The position numbers were made by a program, and so were the translations under genes. The notes beneath the pieces are model-generated. The model saw only the letters and a program-made list of their open reading frames with translations, was not told the origin of the DNA and ran no database searches. 64,000 nucleotides of DNA. It comes from Lactobacillus sp. PV012. GTDB lineage: Bacteria > Bacillota > Bacilli > Lactobacillales > Lactobacillaceae. Below are positions 9,087-17,479 of this stretch, in pieces. Location of the stretch: the NCBI RefSeq assembly GCF_014522325.1, contig NZ_CP041983.1, positions 744,001-808,000 on the forward strand, in the 5' to 3' direction. Every line of letters begins with the position of its first letter. Position 1 is the first letter of the stretch.

Positions 9087-9797
9087 ATGACAACATTATA
9101 TGAACATGGAACACTTGCTTCTTTGATGGCAGGTAATTTTGAAGGGACTTTAAGCTTAAAAGAACTTTTGAAACATGGAAGTATTGGAGTAGGAACTTTT
9201 AATGATTTAGATGGTGAAGGAATTATTTTAGATGGTCGTGTTTACCAAGCAGAATCTTCTGGAAAAATAAACGAAATTACCGATTTAGAACAAAAAGTTC
9301 CCTTTGCGTCGGTTCATTTTCCTGAACAAGGAGAAAAAATTGAATTAAATAATACTGATATTAAAGTAATAGAAGATGAATTACCAAGAAAGTTCAACTT
9401 ACGCAATGTGTTTGCAGCAGTTAAACTTCATGGAGAATTATCTTATTTACACACACGTATTGCGCCTAAGCAAGAGAAACCTTATCCAAGTTTTTTAGAG
9501 GTTTCAAAAGATCAACCAGAATTTACTTATGAGAATGTTTCTGGAACAATTATTGGCTATTATGCACCAGCCATTTTTGATACAGTAACAGCTGGTGGCT
9601 GGCATCTTCATTTTTTAAGTGATGATCGTCAGATTGGAGGCCACTTATTAGATTTTAAGAGTAAAAAATTAGTAGGAAATTTGGAAGTTTTTGAAACTTT
9701 CGAGCAGCATTTTCCAATTTATAATCAAGAATTTAGAAATGGTAAAGTCAATCTAGACACATTAAGACAAGATATCGCTAGTTCTGAAAAAGCGTAA
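9087..9797 (+). CDS. alsD: alpha-acetolactate decarboxylase (AlsD)
   Basis: The 236-residue enzyme converts 2-acetolactate to acetoin. Family hallmarks are present: GTFNDLDGEGIILDG, the segment FAAVKLHGELSYLHTRIAPKQ, and the zinc-binding His cluster in GGWHLHFLSDDRQIGGH. Length agrees with other lactobacillar AlsD. It is the second gene of the alsSD operon, with an AAAGGAAG ribosome-binding site 7 nt upstream of the ATG, and is followed by a terminator at 9867. Together the pair diverts pyruvate from lactate to neutral acetoin. Confidence 0.95.
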   Translation: MTTLYEHGTLASLMAGNFEGTLSLKELLKHGSIGVGTFNDLDGEGIILDGRVYQAESSGKINEITDLEQKVPFASVHFPEQGEKIELNNTDIKVIEDELPRKFNLRNVFAAVKLHGELSYLHTRIAPKQEKPYPSFLEVSKDQPEFTYENVSGTIIGYYAPAIFDTVTAGGWHLHFLSDDRQIGGHLLDFKSKKLVGNLEVFETFEQHFPIYNQEFRNGKVNLDTLRQDIASSEKA

Positions 9798-9866
9798 GAA
9801 ATATTTTAAAGTAATTAATAACTATCTGATTACCCAAGACTATCTCTAAAGTTAAAACAAGAATGG

Positions 9867-9902
9867 ACCACAAAATTCAAATAAGGATTTTGTGGTTTTA
9901 TT
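9867..9902 (+). terminator. terminator of the alsSD operon
   Basis: Perfect 10-bp stem ACCACAAAAT/ATTTTGTGGT followed by TTTATTAT. Confidence 0.8.
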
Positions 9903-9920
9903 ATCCGTTCAAATAAAAAA

Positions 9921-9960
9921 TATATTAAAAATCGCACCCACAACTAGAGGGATGCGATTG
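9921..9960 (-). terminator. terminator of the ABC exporter gene
   Basis: Read on the minus strand, AATCGCATCCCT pairs imperfectly with GGGTGCGATT and is followed by a T-rich tail. It lies 13 nt beyond the stop of the exporter gene. Confidence 0.65.
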
Positions 9961-9972
9961 ATACCAGGTATA

Positions 9973-11700
9973 TTAATCTTTAAATTGAGTTTTTACATAT
10001 TCTGCATATTTTGGCGTTGATTTAATTAATTGCTCGTGAGTACCAGCACCATCAACTGTTCCGTGATCAATGAAATAAATTTCATTCGCGTCAACGATTG
10101 TACTCAAGCGATGGGCAATTACCAAGGTGGTCCGGTTTTTCATTAAACTATTCAGTGCCTTTTGAACCATTGCCTCAGATTCAGAATCAAGACTAGCAGT
10201 TGCTTCATCTAACATTAATATTTTAGGATTACGTAAAAATGCTCGAGCAATTGCAATTCTTTGCCTTTGCCCACCGGAGAGCTTAATTCCACGTTCACCG
10301 ATTTGAGTATTAAGTCCGTCTTCCATTTCTTTAACAAATTTTTCTGCATAAGCCATTTTTAGCACATGCCATAGTTCATCTTCAGAAACTTCTCTTTCTA
10401 ATCCATAAACAAGGTTTTCTCGGATAGTGCCTGGCATTACAGAAGAATTTTGACCAACTAAACCAATTTGCTGACGCCAATTGCTTAAATCAAGAGTATC
10501 AATATCCTTATCACCAATTAGAATTTGGCCAGAAGTGGGTTGATAGAAACGCTCAATTAGGGCAAAAATAGTAGATTTCCCGCCACCTGATGGGCCTGCA
10601 AAAGCGACCACAGTATTGGGTTTAGCTTGAAAATTAATATTATGTAGAATTTGTTTTCCATCCTCATAAGAAAAGTTAACATTGTCAAACTTAAGAACTT
10701 TATTGGCAATATCAGATTTTTCTTTATGAGGAAGAAATTCTTCTTTTTCCAATAAAATTTGCTGGAGACGCTCGGTAGAACCACTAGTTTTTGAAAGTTC
10801 ATTGAAGAATTGACTAATGATAATTACAGGACTCATAATTTGGAAAAGATACATTAGAAATGATACTAAAGCCCCCATAGTAAGGGAACCACGCATTACT
10901 CGAATTGCTCCATAGCCTAAAATTCCTAGGAAAAGAATCATCATTAACATATTAATGATTGGTTGAGTTAATGAGTTAATGAAAGCTTCTTTACGGCCAA
11001 TATTGTAAAGACGGTGGATACGATCATGACCATTTTTGAGTTCTCTTTTTTCACCATTGGATGATTTAACTAACCGGATTTCTCCTAAGACATTAGTAGT
11101 GGTACTAGAGAAATTGGCAACCTCATCTTGGCGTTTACGTCCAATCTTACGTGACTGACTCATAATTGGAAGCATGGCAATAACGAAGAGTGGAACCCCA
11201 ATAAACATTAAAATAGTCATTTGCCAATCCATGCTAATCATAATAAAAAGAGCTCCGAAAAATTGTAGGAGAGAAGTCATAGCATTGGGTAAGGTAGAAG
11301 CTAATAATTGCTTCACTTGCGACGTATCGTTAACTAAGCGTGAACTCATGTCCCCAGTTTTGTTATTATCAAAATAGTTAACCGGCATTTGAAGTAATTT
11401 GTGCCATAAGGCTTCACGCAGACGTGAGACAATATGTTCACCGAAGATTCCTAGTAAAAGTCCAGAAGCTGCACTAACTAATAATCCCCCAATAAAAATA
11501 ATAACTGTCAAAATAATCAAAGTTGGAGAGATTGATTTGAAGTTATTGATTAGCTTTTGGGCAAGTTGTGGTACAAAAAGGTTAGCTCCAGTTCCAATAA
11601 ATCCTAAAATGACTCCCCAAATTAATTTTGAATAATTTGGATGGAGTTTATTTACTAAAGCAAAAAAGTCTTTAAAATTAAATTTTTGTTTTGAATGCAA
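9973..11700 (-). CDS. ABC multidrug exporter, half-transporter with fused ATPase
   Basis: The 575-residue protein has an N-terminal six-helix membrane domain (about residues 20-310) and a C-terminal nucleotide-binding domain with Walker A GPSGGGKST, signature LSGGQRQR, Walker B ILMLDEATASLD and the switch His in IAHRLSTI. This is the type IV exporter architecture of BmrA/LmrA-like proteins, which work as homodimers and extrude amphipathic drugs or lipids. The start is TTG at 11700, six bases after AAAGGAG; no better ATG is available. It stands alone, divergent from the UvrA-like gene, so it probably homodimerises. The substrate cannot be deduced. Confidence 0.9.
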   Translation of the reverse strand: MHSKQKFNFKDFFALVNKLHPNYSKLIWGVILGFIGTGANLFVPQLAQKLINNFKSISPTLIILTVIIFIGGLLVSAASGLLLGIFGEHIVSRLREALWHKLLQMPVNYFDNNKTGDMSSRLVNDTSQVKQLLASTLPNAMTSLLQFFGALFIMISMDWQMTILMFIGVPLFVIAMLPIMSQSRKIGRKRQDEVANFSSTTTNVLGEIRLVKSSNGEKRELKNGHDRIHRLYNIGRKEAFINSLTQPIINMLMMILFLGILGYGAIRVMRGSLTMGALVSFLMYLFQIMSPVIIISQFFNELSKTSGSTERLQQILLEKEEFLPHKEKSDIANKVLKFDNVNFSYEDGKQILHNINFQAKPNTVVAFAGPSGGGKSTIFALIERFYQPTSGQILIGDKDIDTLDLSNWRQQIGLVGQNSSVMPGTIRENLVYGLEREVSEDELWHVLKMAYAEKFVKEMEDGLNTQIGERGIKLSGGQRQRIAIARAFLRNPKILMLDEATASLDSESEAMVQKALNSLMKNRTTLVIAHRLSTIVDANEIYFIDHGTVDGAGTHEQLIKSTPKYAEYVKTQFKD

Positions 11701-11834
11701 AATGTACTCCTTTCTAGTGATTCTTCAATTTTAACATTAAAATTATAATTTTAATATCTTAAAACATATGTTTGAGATTTGAGAACTCATGGACTAAAAT
11801 TAAAATAGATTTTGAAAAGTTAGAGGGTTAAGTG

Positions 11835-14351
11835 ATGAACACAAAGGTAGAATTACCTAATAATATTGAAGTACGTGGTGCGCATCTGCACAACTTAAAA
11901 AATGTTGATGTTGATATTCCGTTACATAAATTTATAGCGATTTCTGGTTTATCAGGATCTGGGAAATCATCTTTAGCGATGGGAACTCTTTATGAAGAAG
12001 GGTCGAAAAGATATTTAGATGCTCTTTCTACTTACATGCGGAGACGAATTAAACAAGGGACCAATGCGGCAGTTGATAGTATCAAACATATTCCTTCAGC
12101 ACTTGCTTTGCGACAACGTCCTAGTGTTCCTAATGAACGTGCAACAGTTGGGACAACAACAGAGACCTATAATGTCTTACGATTGATTTTTTCTAGATTG
12201 GGAAGCCCAGTATGCCCCAATGGACATCAATTAAAACCAAGTTTAGCAATTGCGCAGGCAATGAGTAAAACAGAAAGTGAAATGGGTGAAATTACTTGTT
12301 CAATTTGCAATGTAAAATTCCATGTACCCAGTGCCGAGGATTTTGCTTTTAATTCAGATGGAGCCTGTCAAAATTGTGAGGGTACTGGAAAAGTACGAAC
12401 ACTTGATGAAAGCAAACTAATTCCGAATGAGAATTTAACTATCAAAGAAGGAGCGGTTGCCTCCTGGTCGCTTCCAGGAAGAAATTTTATGCCCAATGTT
12501 GCAGAATTTGCAGGTGTAAGAATTAATGTGCCCTTTAAAGAGTTAACTGCAAAAGAAAAAGATTTTGTTTTAAATGGACCCGAGAAAAAGTATAAAATGG
12601 ATTTTCTTTCTGGAACTGGACGAGTATTTCACGATTTTAATGCTCTTTATGAAAATGCTCATCAAGCAGTTTTAAAGTCGGCGCAAAGTAGCAAGAGTGA
12701 AAGGGCTCAAAAGAGAATTTCTGAATTTTTCACTTATTCAACCTGTGAAGTTTGTCATGGATCACGCTTAAAGCCTGAATTATTAAAACAAAAAGTAAAT
12801 GGAAAAAATATTTTCGAAGTAGAAAATATGTCCTTAGGTAAACTTCCTGCGTGGAGTAATGAAGTTTTAGCAAACTTACCAGCAGAAATGCATGAAATGG
12901 CAAATGAACTGATAACAGAGTTTATCAATAATTTGCAGCCCTTACTTGATCTAGGCTTAGATTATTTAACTATGGCTCGTCCTGGTAATACATTGTCGAC
13001 AGGAGAACTACAAAGAATTCAATTAGCAAGAACCTTGCGCACAGAAACCACGGGTGTGCTTTATGTGTTAGATGAACCCTCCATTGGACTTCATCCAGCT
13101 AATGTTGATGGTTTAATTAAGGTAATGAAAAAAATTGTTGCTCAAGGTAACTCCTTAGTGGTAGTTGATCATAATGTTGATATTGTAGCTGCAGCAGATG
13201 AAATAATCGAAATTGGACCAGGCTCCGGACAAGAAGGAGGGAGGCTAATTGCTCAGGGGACACCAAAAGAAATTGCCAATAATTCACAGTCGTTAATTGC
13301 TCCTTATCTTACTGGGCAAGGAAATCTTTTAGTACGTAAACCTGCGCAAAAAATTAACGAAGATAAAATAAAATTTGAAGTAAATGATTATTTTAACTTA
13401 AAGGATGTTAAAACAGAAATTCCTATTAACCAATTGACAGCTGTCACTGGCTTTTCAGGAGCAGGAAAAACCAGTTTAATTTTGGATTCTTTGGTTCCAG
13501 CAATTCAGGCAAAAGATAGACAAAGTTTCCCTCAGCAAGTAAGTAATTTTTCCTCTTCTATTAAGAAAGTTGTAAGTGTAGATGCAAGTCCGATTGGGAA
13601 AAGTACACGTTCAACAGTGGCTACCTATACTTCAATTATGGATAATTTACGTAAACTTTTTGCTAAGCAACCATTGTCTAAAGAACGGCACTATACTCCA
13701 AGCTATTTTTCTTATAATAATAAGGAAGGGGCATGTGTGACGTGTAGTGGAACGGGAATTGTAACTTTAGATATTCAATTTTTGCCCGATATGCAACAAA
13801 CTTGTCCAACCTGTCAAGGCACGCGCTATAATGAACAAATACAAGAAGTAAAGTGGCATGGCTATTCTATTGTAGATATTTTAAATTTAGATGTTAATGA
13901 AGCGCTTACTATTTTTAAAGAGGTTCCTAAGATTGAACGTGAATTAAAATTACTTCAAGAAGTTGGTTTAGGTTATTTGCATTTAGGTGAGAGTACGCCA
14001 GCATTATCTGGTGGAGAAGCCCAGCGTTTAAAATTAGTGACTCATTTAAGTAAAAAAGAAGAGAATACTTTGTTTGTTTTTGATGAACCAACAATTGGAC
14101 TTCATCCATTAGATGTAAAGGTGTTAGTGGAGGTAATGCAACGTTTACTTGACCAAGGTGCAACAATCATTACGATTTCTCATGATCTTAACTTAATTGC
14201 AAATAGTGATTATATCTTAGATATGGGCCCGCGTGGGGGAGAAAATGGCGGAAAAATTGTTGCTGCTGGGTTAACACAAGATTTAATTAAATCACCACAA
14301 AGCTTAACGACAGAATATTTAGCCAAATATTGGAGAAAATTTAAAAGTTAA
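11835..14351 (+). CDS. UvrA-like ABC ATPase (UvrA2 class)
   Basis: The 838-residue protein carries two ABC ATPase modules (Walker A GLSGSGKSS near residue 40 and GFSGAGKTS near 540; signatures LSTGELQR and LSGGEAQR) and two zinc-finger pairs (CSIC...CQNCEGTG; CVTCSGTG...CPTCQGTR). It is about 100 residues shorter than canonical UvrA, as expected for class II UvrA paralogues that lack much of the UvrB-binding region. Such proteins are linked to DNA-damage tolerance or resistance to intercalating drugs, which would suit the divergent exporter next door (inference). I use ATG 11835, 7 nt after AGAGGG; an in-frame GTG one codon earlier is less likely. Confidence 0.85.
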   Translation: MNTKVELPNNIEVRGAHLHNLKNVDVDIPLHKFIAISGLSGSGKSSLAMGTLYEEGSKRYLDALSTYMRRRIKQGTNAAVDSIKHIPSALALRQRPSVPNERATVGTTTETYNVLRLIFSRLGSPVCPNGHQLKPSLAIAQAMSKTESEMGEITCSICNVKFHVPSAEDFAFNSDGACQNCEGTGKVRTLDESKLIPNENLTIKEGAVASWSLPGRNFMPNVAEFAGVRINVPFKELTAKEKDFVLNGPEKKYKMDFLSGTGRVFHDFNALYENAHQAVLKSAQSSKSERAQKRISEFFTYSTCEVCHGSRLKPELLKQKVNGKNIFEVENMSLGKLPAWSNEVLANLPAEMHEMANELITEFINNLQPLLDLGLDYLTMARPGNTLSTGELQRIQLARTLRTETTGVLYVLDEPSIGLHPANVDGLIKVMKKIVAQGNSLVVVDHNVDIVAAADEIIEIGPGSGQEGGRLIAQGTPKEIANNSQSLIAPYLTGQGNLLVRKPAQKINEDKIKFEVNDYFNLKDVKTEIPINQLTAVTGFSGAGKTSLILDSLVPAIQAKDRQSFPQQVSNFSSSIKKVVSVDASPIGKSTRSTVATYTSIMDNLRKLFAKQPLSKERHYTPSYFSYNNKEGACVTCSGTGIVTLDIQFLPDMQQTCPTCQGTRYNEQIQEVKWHGYSIVDILNLDVNEALTIFKEVPKIERELKLLQEVGLGYLHLGESTPALSGGEAQRLKLVTHLSKKEENTLFVFDEPTIGLHPLDVKVLVEVMQRLLDQGATIITISHDLNLIANSDYILDMGPRGGENGGKIVAAGLTQDLIKSPQSLTTEYLAKYWRKFKS

Positions 14352-14364
14352 TAAGTAGAAATAA

Positions 14365-14401
14365 TGGGTATTTTCAAAGGAAATTACCTATTTATTTTTT
14401 A
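14365..14401 (+). terminator. terminator after the UvrA-like gene
   Basis: Stem GGTATTTTC/GAAATTACC with one mismatch, four-base loop and the tail TATTTATTTTTT. Confidence 0.65.
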
Positions 14402-14685
14402 CAAAAAAATAATATAAATGTGTTACTTTAACAAAAATCAAAAATAAAAAGGCATACACAGAAACAAAAACGAGAAATTATCAAGCATACCTTCAAAAAT
14501 AACTTATATTGACAATTTAATTATTATGTAAAGTTATATAAAGTATAAACTCTAAATTCATTAACTTGGTAGCTTTTTATAAATTAATGTAATTTTATAC
14601 ATCTTAAAAATAAACTCCCAAAAATAGATTAAGTAATAATGGTGGCAAAAAACTACCCCATCAAAAATAATCATTAGGAGAAAAT
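14402..14685 (+). other. AT-rich gap with a possible promoter for the Rpn gene
   Basis: No coding frame is convincing here. TTGACA at 14509-14514 followed by TTATAT at 14534-14539 (19-bp spacer) is the best promoter candidate, leaving a leader of about 140 nt before the Rpn gene. Nothing else recognisable is seen. Confidence 0.4.
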
Positions 14686-15513
14686 ATGGAGCAGAAAAAA
14701 TGGTTTGGCTTTAACCAGGACTTAGTTTTTGGAGAAGTCATGAAAAACAAGGAATTTTGTAAATATGTAATTCAAGCCGCAATCCCTAAATTACAGGATT
14801 TTGAAATTATTAGTATTGAATCTCAAAAAGAATTCAAAGGTACTGATGCCAAAGAAAAAGGGATTAGACTTGATATTTTAGTCAAAAATAATGATGGCGA
14901 TCTCTTTGATATTGAGATGCAAAATGCTAATGAGTATAACTTAGGCAAACGGATGCGATATTACCAATCTCGAATGGATACTTTTGCATTAGATTCTGGT
15001 AGTACGTATAATGAGCTTAAGAAAACTTACATTATATTTCTATGTATGTTTGATTACTTTAATCAAGGAAAAGCAATTTATACTTTTCATGAATATGAAG
15101 ATTCAAATAAAGGATTACAGCTAGATACTGCTTCAACAAAGATAATTGTTAATGGGGTAGCTACTTATGTTGAAAATAATTCCAAGCTATTAAGTATTAT
15201 CAAACTGATGCAAGGGAAAAGTGACTTTTCAAATAAGTATATCAACTATGCTTTAGATAAAATCGCTCAAATTAATAATGATCCGAAGAAAAGGAGAATA
15301 ATTATGGAATATGAAACTAGATTACTAGAACGAGAACAATATGGCGAACAAAAGGGAATTAAGCAAGGGGAGGATAATATTGTAACCCTATCTAAAAAAA
15401 TTAAAGTTTTAAAATCAGAAGGCCTTACAGATGAAGAAATTTATCATCGTTATAAAGGTAATAACTCTCTTTCTTCTGAGAAGTTAAAAGAACTAATTAC
15501 TTTAATTAATTAA
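14686..15513 (+). CDS. Rpn-family PD-(D/E)XK nuclease / putative transposase
   Basis: The 275-residue protein matches the Rpn (recombination-promoting nuclease, PDDEXK_2) family: the start WFGFNQDLVFGEVMKNKEFCKYVIQ, then the catalytic block GIRLDILVKNNDGDLFDIEMQNA, where the Asp and the E-x-Q residues form the PD-(D/E)XK site, then RMRYYQSRMD. The C-terminal region is charged and helical, as usual. The Shine-Dalgarno AGGAGA precedes the ATG. These proteins are stand-alone DNA endonucleases that can raise recA-independent recombination in E. coli. They are often scattered in many copies; only this one occurs in the window. Confidence 0.85.
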   Translation: MEQKKWFGFNQDLVFGEVMKNKEFCKYVIQAAIPKLQDFEIISIESQKEFKGTDAKEKGIRLDILVKNNDGDLFDIEMQNANEYNLGKRMRYYQSRMDTFALDSGSTYNELKKTYIIFLCMFDYFNQGKAIYTFHEYEDSNKGLQLDTASTKIIVNGVATYVENNSKLLSIIKLMQGKSDFSNKYINYALDKIAQINNDPKKRRIIMEYETRLLEREQYGEQKGIKQGEDNIVTLSKKIKVLKSEGLTDEEIYHRYKGNNSLSSEKLKELITLIN

Positions 15514-15837
15514 TGTTAGTTAATTTATTATTAAAAAGAAACAAAGAACAAAAGACGCTCCCAAACTTAGTTTTAGAAAGTTTATACTTTAATTCAAGTA
15601 CTATTACTATTTCAAAATGGTATTAAGGATTATTTGCAGACCAGCCACTGCTAGATAAAAGAATTGAAGGTCTACAAAAGAGCGCAGAAAGTTAAATTTA
15701 AATCTGAAGCTTCAAAAGGAAGTCTCAGAGTTTTTATTTATGGGGGTATAATTTTATTATAAAAATAACCTTTTAATTAAATAAGTGAGTACCATAGAGC
15801 ACAACACCATATGATACAGTGCAGCATGAGATAAAAT
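15514..15837 (+). other. intergenic region with a possible short gene remnant
   Basis: A short open stretch (about 15629-15695) reads LFADQPLLDKRIEGLQKSAES before a stop, with no start codon or Shine-Dalgarno. It looks like a decayed gene end but I cannot assign it. TATGAT near 15812 may be the -10 of the TetR gene. Nothing else is recognisable. Confidence 0.3.
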
Positions 15838-16416
15838 ATGAAAAATTATAGTTATAGTTTGGATTTAAATCTACCTCCAACTTCTACAAAAGCCCAACAA
15901 GAACTACATCATGTAGTAGTTAAATTTTTGACACGGAATAAAAAGGATAAATTAACAGTATCTAGATTATGTAAAACTGCAAAAATATCTAGAAGTACTT
16001 TTTATCTCTATTACTCTTCAGTAGAAGAATTATTAGAAGAAGTCAGAAATAGTTGGTTGCAAAAGTTAATTGATTTAGACAAAGAATTAACAAATTCTCA
16101 ACGCAAAAGGGGAGAAGATTTTGAATACTTTTCAAAAATCCTCGATTTTATTGATAGAAATCTGGATTTCATTGAAGCTTTTTTAATCAACAATTATGAT
16201 CTCCAACTAGCTGAAAAATGGAAAATAGCTTTAAAAAGGCAGTTTTGGATCAGATTAGGAAAAGGAAAAGTCACTCCAAAACAAGATTTTAATTTTGAAA
16301 TAATTGCTAGTGCAACCTTAAATTCCTATATTTACTATGTAAAAAATCATTCTGTAATTTCGCGTACAGATATCTACCAAGAAATTGCTCAGGTAATGAA
16401 TTTTTTAGAAAACTAG
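15838..16416 (+). CDS. TetR/AcrR-family transcriptional regulator
   Basis: The 192-residue protein has a TetR-type helix-turn-helix at about residues 17-65 (KFLTRNKKDKLTVSRLCKTAKISRSTFYLYYSSVEELLEEV) and a helical ligand-binding half without recognisable motif. The Shine-Dalgarno is weak. It reads in the same direction as the MBL-fold hydrolase that starts 80 nt downstream, and the gap between them carries a dyad over a TATAAT box, so it plausibly represses the hydrolase gene (inference). Confidence 0.8.
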   Translation: MKNYSYSLDLNLPPTSTKAQQELHHVVVKFLTRNKKDKLTVSRLCKTAKISRSTFYLYYSSVEELLEEVRNSWLQKLIDLDKELTNSQRKRGEDFEYFSKILDFIDRNLDFIEAFLINNYDLQLAEKWKIALKRQFWIRLGKGKVTPKQDFNFEIIASATLNSYIYYVKNHSVISRTDIYQEIAQVMNFLEN

Positions 16417-16478
16417 ACACTTAATTGAAAAGTGTCCTGGGCCCTTTATTAATTCCTGTTTATAATGTAGACAACATT
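16416..16478 (+). promoter_or_regulatory. promoter with two dyads upstream of the MBL hydrolase
   Basis: TATAAT at 16461-16466 overlaps the dyad AATGT-AGACA-ACATT (16464-16478), a size and position suited to a TetR-type repressor. A second dyad GACACTT/AAGTGTC (16416-16435) overlaps the TetR stop codon and may be a weak terminator or a second site. The -35 is poor, which is common for promoters needing tight control. Confidence 0.5.
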
Positions 16479-16496
16479 AATTAAGGAGTTGATTTT

Positions 16497-17345
16497 ATGA
16501 ATAACTCTAAATTACACTTACTTCACACGGGCAAAGTTAGAATTGAACCAGAATTAGCTTTTGGAGGCGACCATGCAAGTTTGGCAAAAGCATCTGGATT
16601 TTCCTTAAGACGTTCACCCAAAATTTGGCTTCCAGTTTCAGTCTTTTTAATTGAATCTCCTCATGACTTACTTTTACTAGACACAGGATGGAGTAGATCA
16701 ATGAGTCCAAAGGGTGAATTTGATAAAAAAGCACAAATTAAATCCTTAGGTTCTCGAATTTTATATCATGTTAATCAAGGAGTAGTACCTTATGGGAAAA
16801 GTGCTTCTGAGCAGCTAGCTCAAAAAGGAATTTCTCCTAAAGATATTCAAGCTGTAATAATTTCTCACCTTGATTGTGATCATGCTAATGGGTTAGAGCA
16901 ATTCAAGAATGCTAAGCGAGTACTTGTTTCAAAGCAAGAATACGAATATGGTCTCAACCATAGGATTCGTTTTTATAAAAAGTGGTGGTCAGATCTAGAT
17001 AATATAGATTTTTACCAATGGAATGATACTGAAGGCCCATTTAAGCAGTCGTATGATGTGTTTGGAGATAAGACAGTAGAGTTAATTAATATTCCAGGTC
17101 ATACCGCCGGGCAAGTAGCCACTAAGATTACTAGTCCTCAAACTAAACAATTTGTGCTCTACGTTGGGGATGGTGGGTATAGTGAACACTCTTGGGAAAA
17201 GATGATCACTTCTGGAATTTCAATGAATAAAGACTGGCAAAAGAAATCTTTGCAATGGATTAAAGAGCAAAGCCAAAAAACTAACTGTAAAGGTGTGTTT
17301 GCTTGTCACGATAATCATTTAAAGCCAATGTCAATAGAATTTTAA
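16497..17345 (+). CDS. MBL-fold metallo-hydrolase, AHL-lactonase-like
   Basis: The 282-residue protein has the dinuclear zinc motif of the metallo-beta-lactamase fold as ISHLDCDHANG (HxDxDH), a downstream His in NIPGHTAGQV and an Asp in YVGDGGYSEHSW. The arrangement FLIESPHDLLLLDTGWS...IQAVIISHLDCDH resembles the N-acyl-homoserine-lactonase-like branch. Lactobacilli do not make AHLs, so the real substrate is probably another lactone or ester. A good Shine-Dalgarno (AAGGAG) lies 8 nt upstream. It follows a TetR gene and its promoter dyad, suggesting induction by a small molecule. Confidence 0.85.
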   Translation: MNNSKLHLLHTGKVRIEPELAFGGDHASLAKASGFSLRRSPKIWLPVSVFLIESPHDLLLLDTGWSRSMSPKGEFDKKAQIKSLGSRILYHVNQGVVPYGKSASEQLAQKGISPKDIQAVIISHLDCDHANGLEQFKNAKRVLVSKQEYEYGLNHRIRFYKKWWSDLDNIDFYQWNDTEGPFKQSYDVFGDKTVELINIPGHTAGQVATKITSPQTKQFVLYVGDGGYSEHSWEKMITSGISMNKDWQKKSLQWIKEQSQKTNCKGVFACHDNHLKPMSIEF

Positions 17346-17350
17346 GAGAT

Positions 17351-17399
17351 AAAAAAATAAAACTCCAGGATTTTAAATAATTTTGGAGTTTTATTTTTT
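17351..17399 (+). terminator. terminator after the MBL hydrolase
   Basis: AAAATAAAACTCCA pairs with TGGAGTTTTATTTT, followed by TT. The stem is long and AT-rich and is A-rich on its other side. Confidence 0.8.
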
Positions 17400-17479
17400 G
17401 AAACTATATCATATCGTCTTTTTTAAGATTATACTTAAGACATAGAACTTTATTTATTTTTATAGAGAAAGATAGAATT

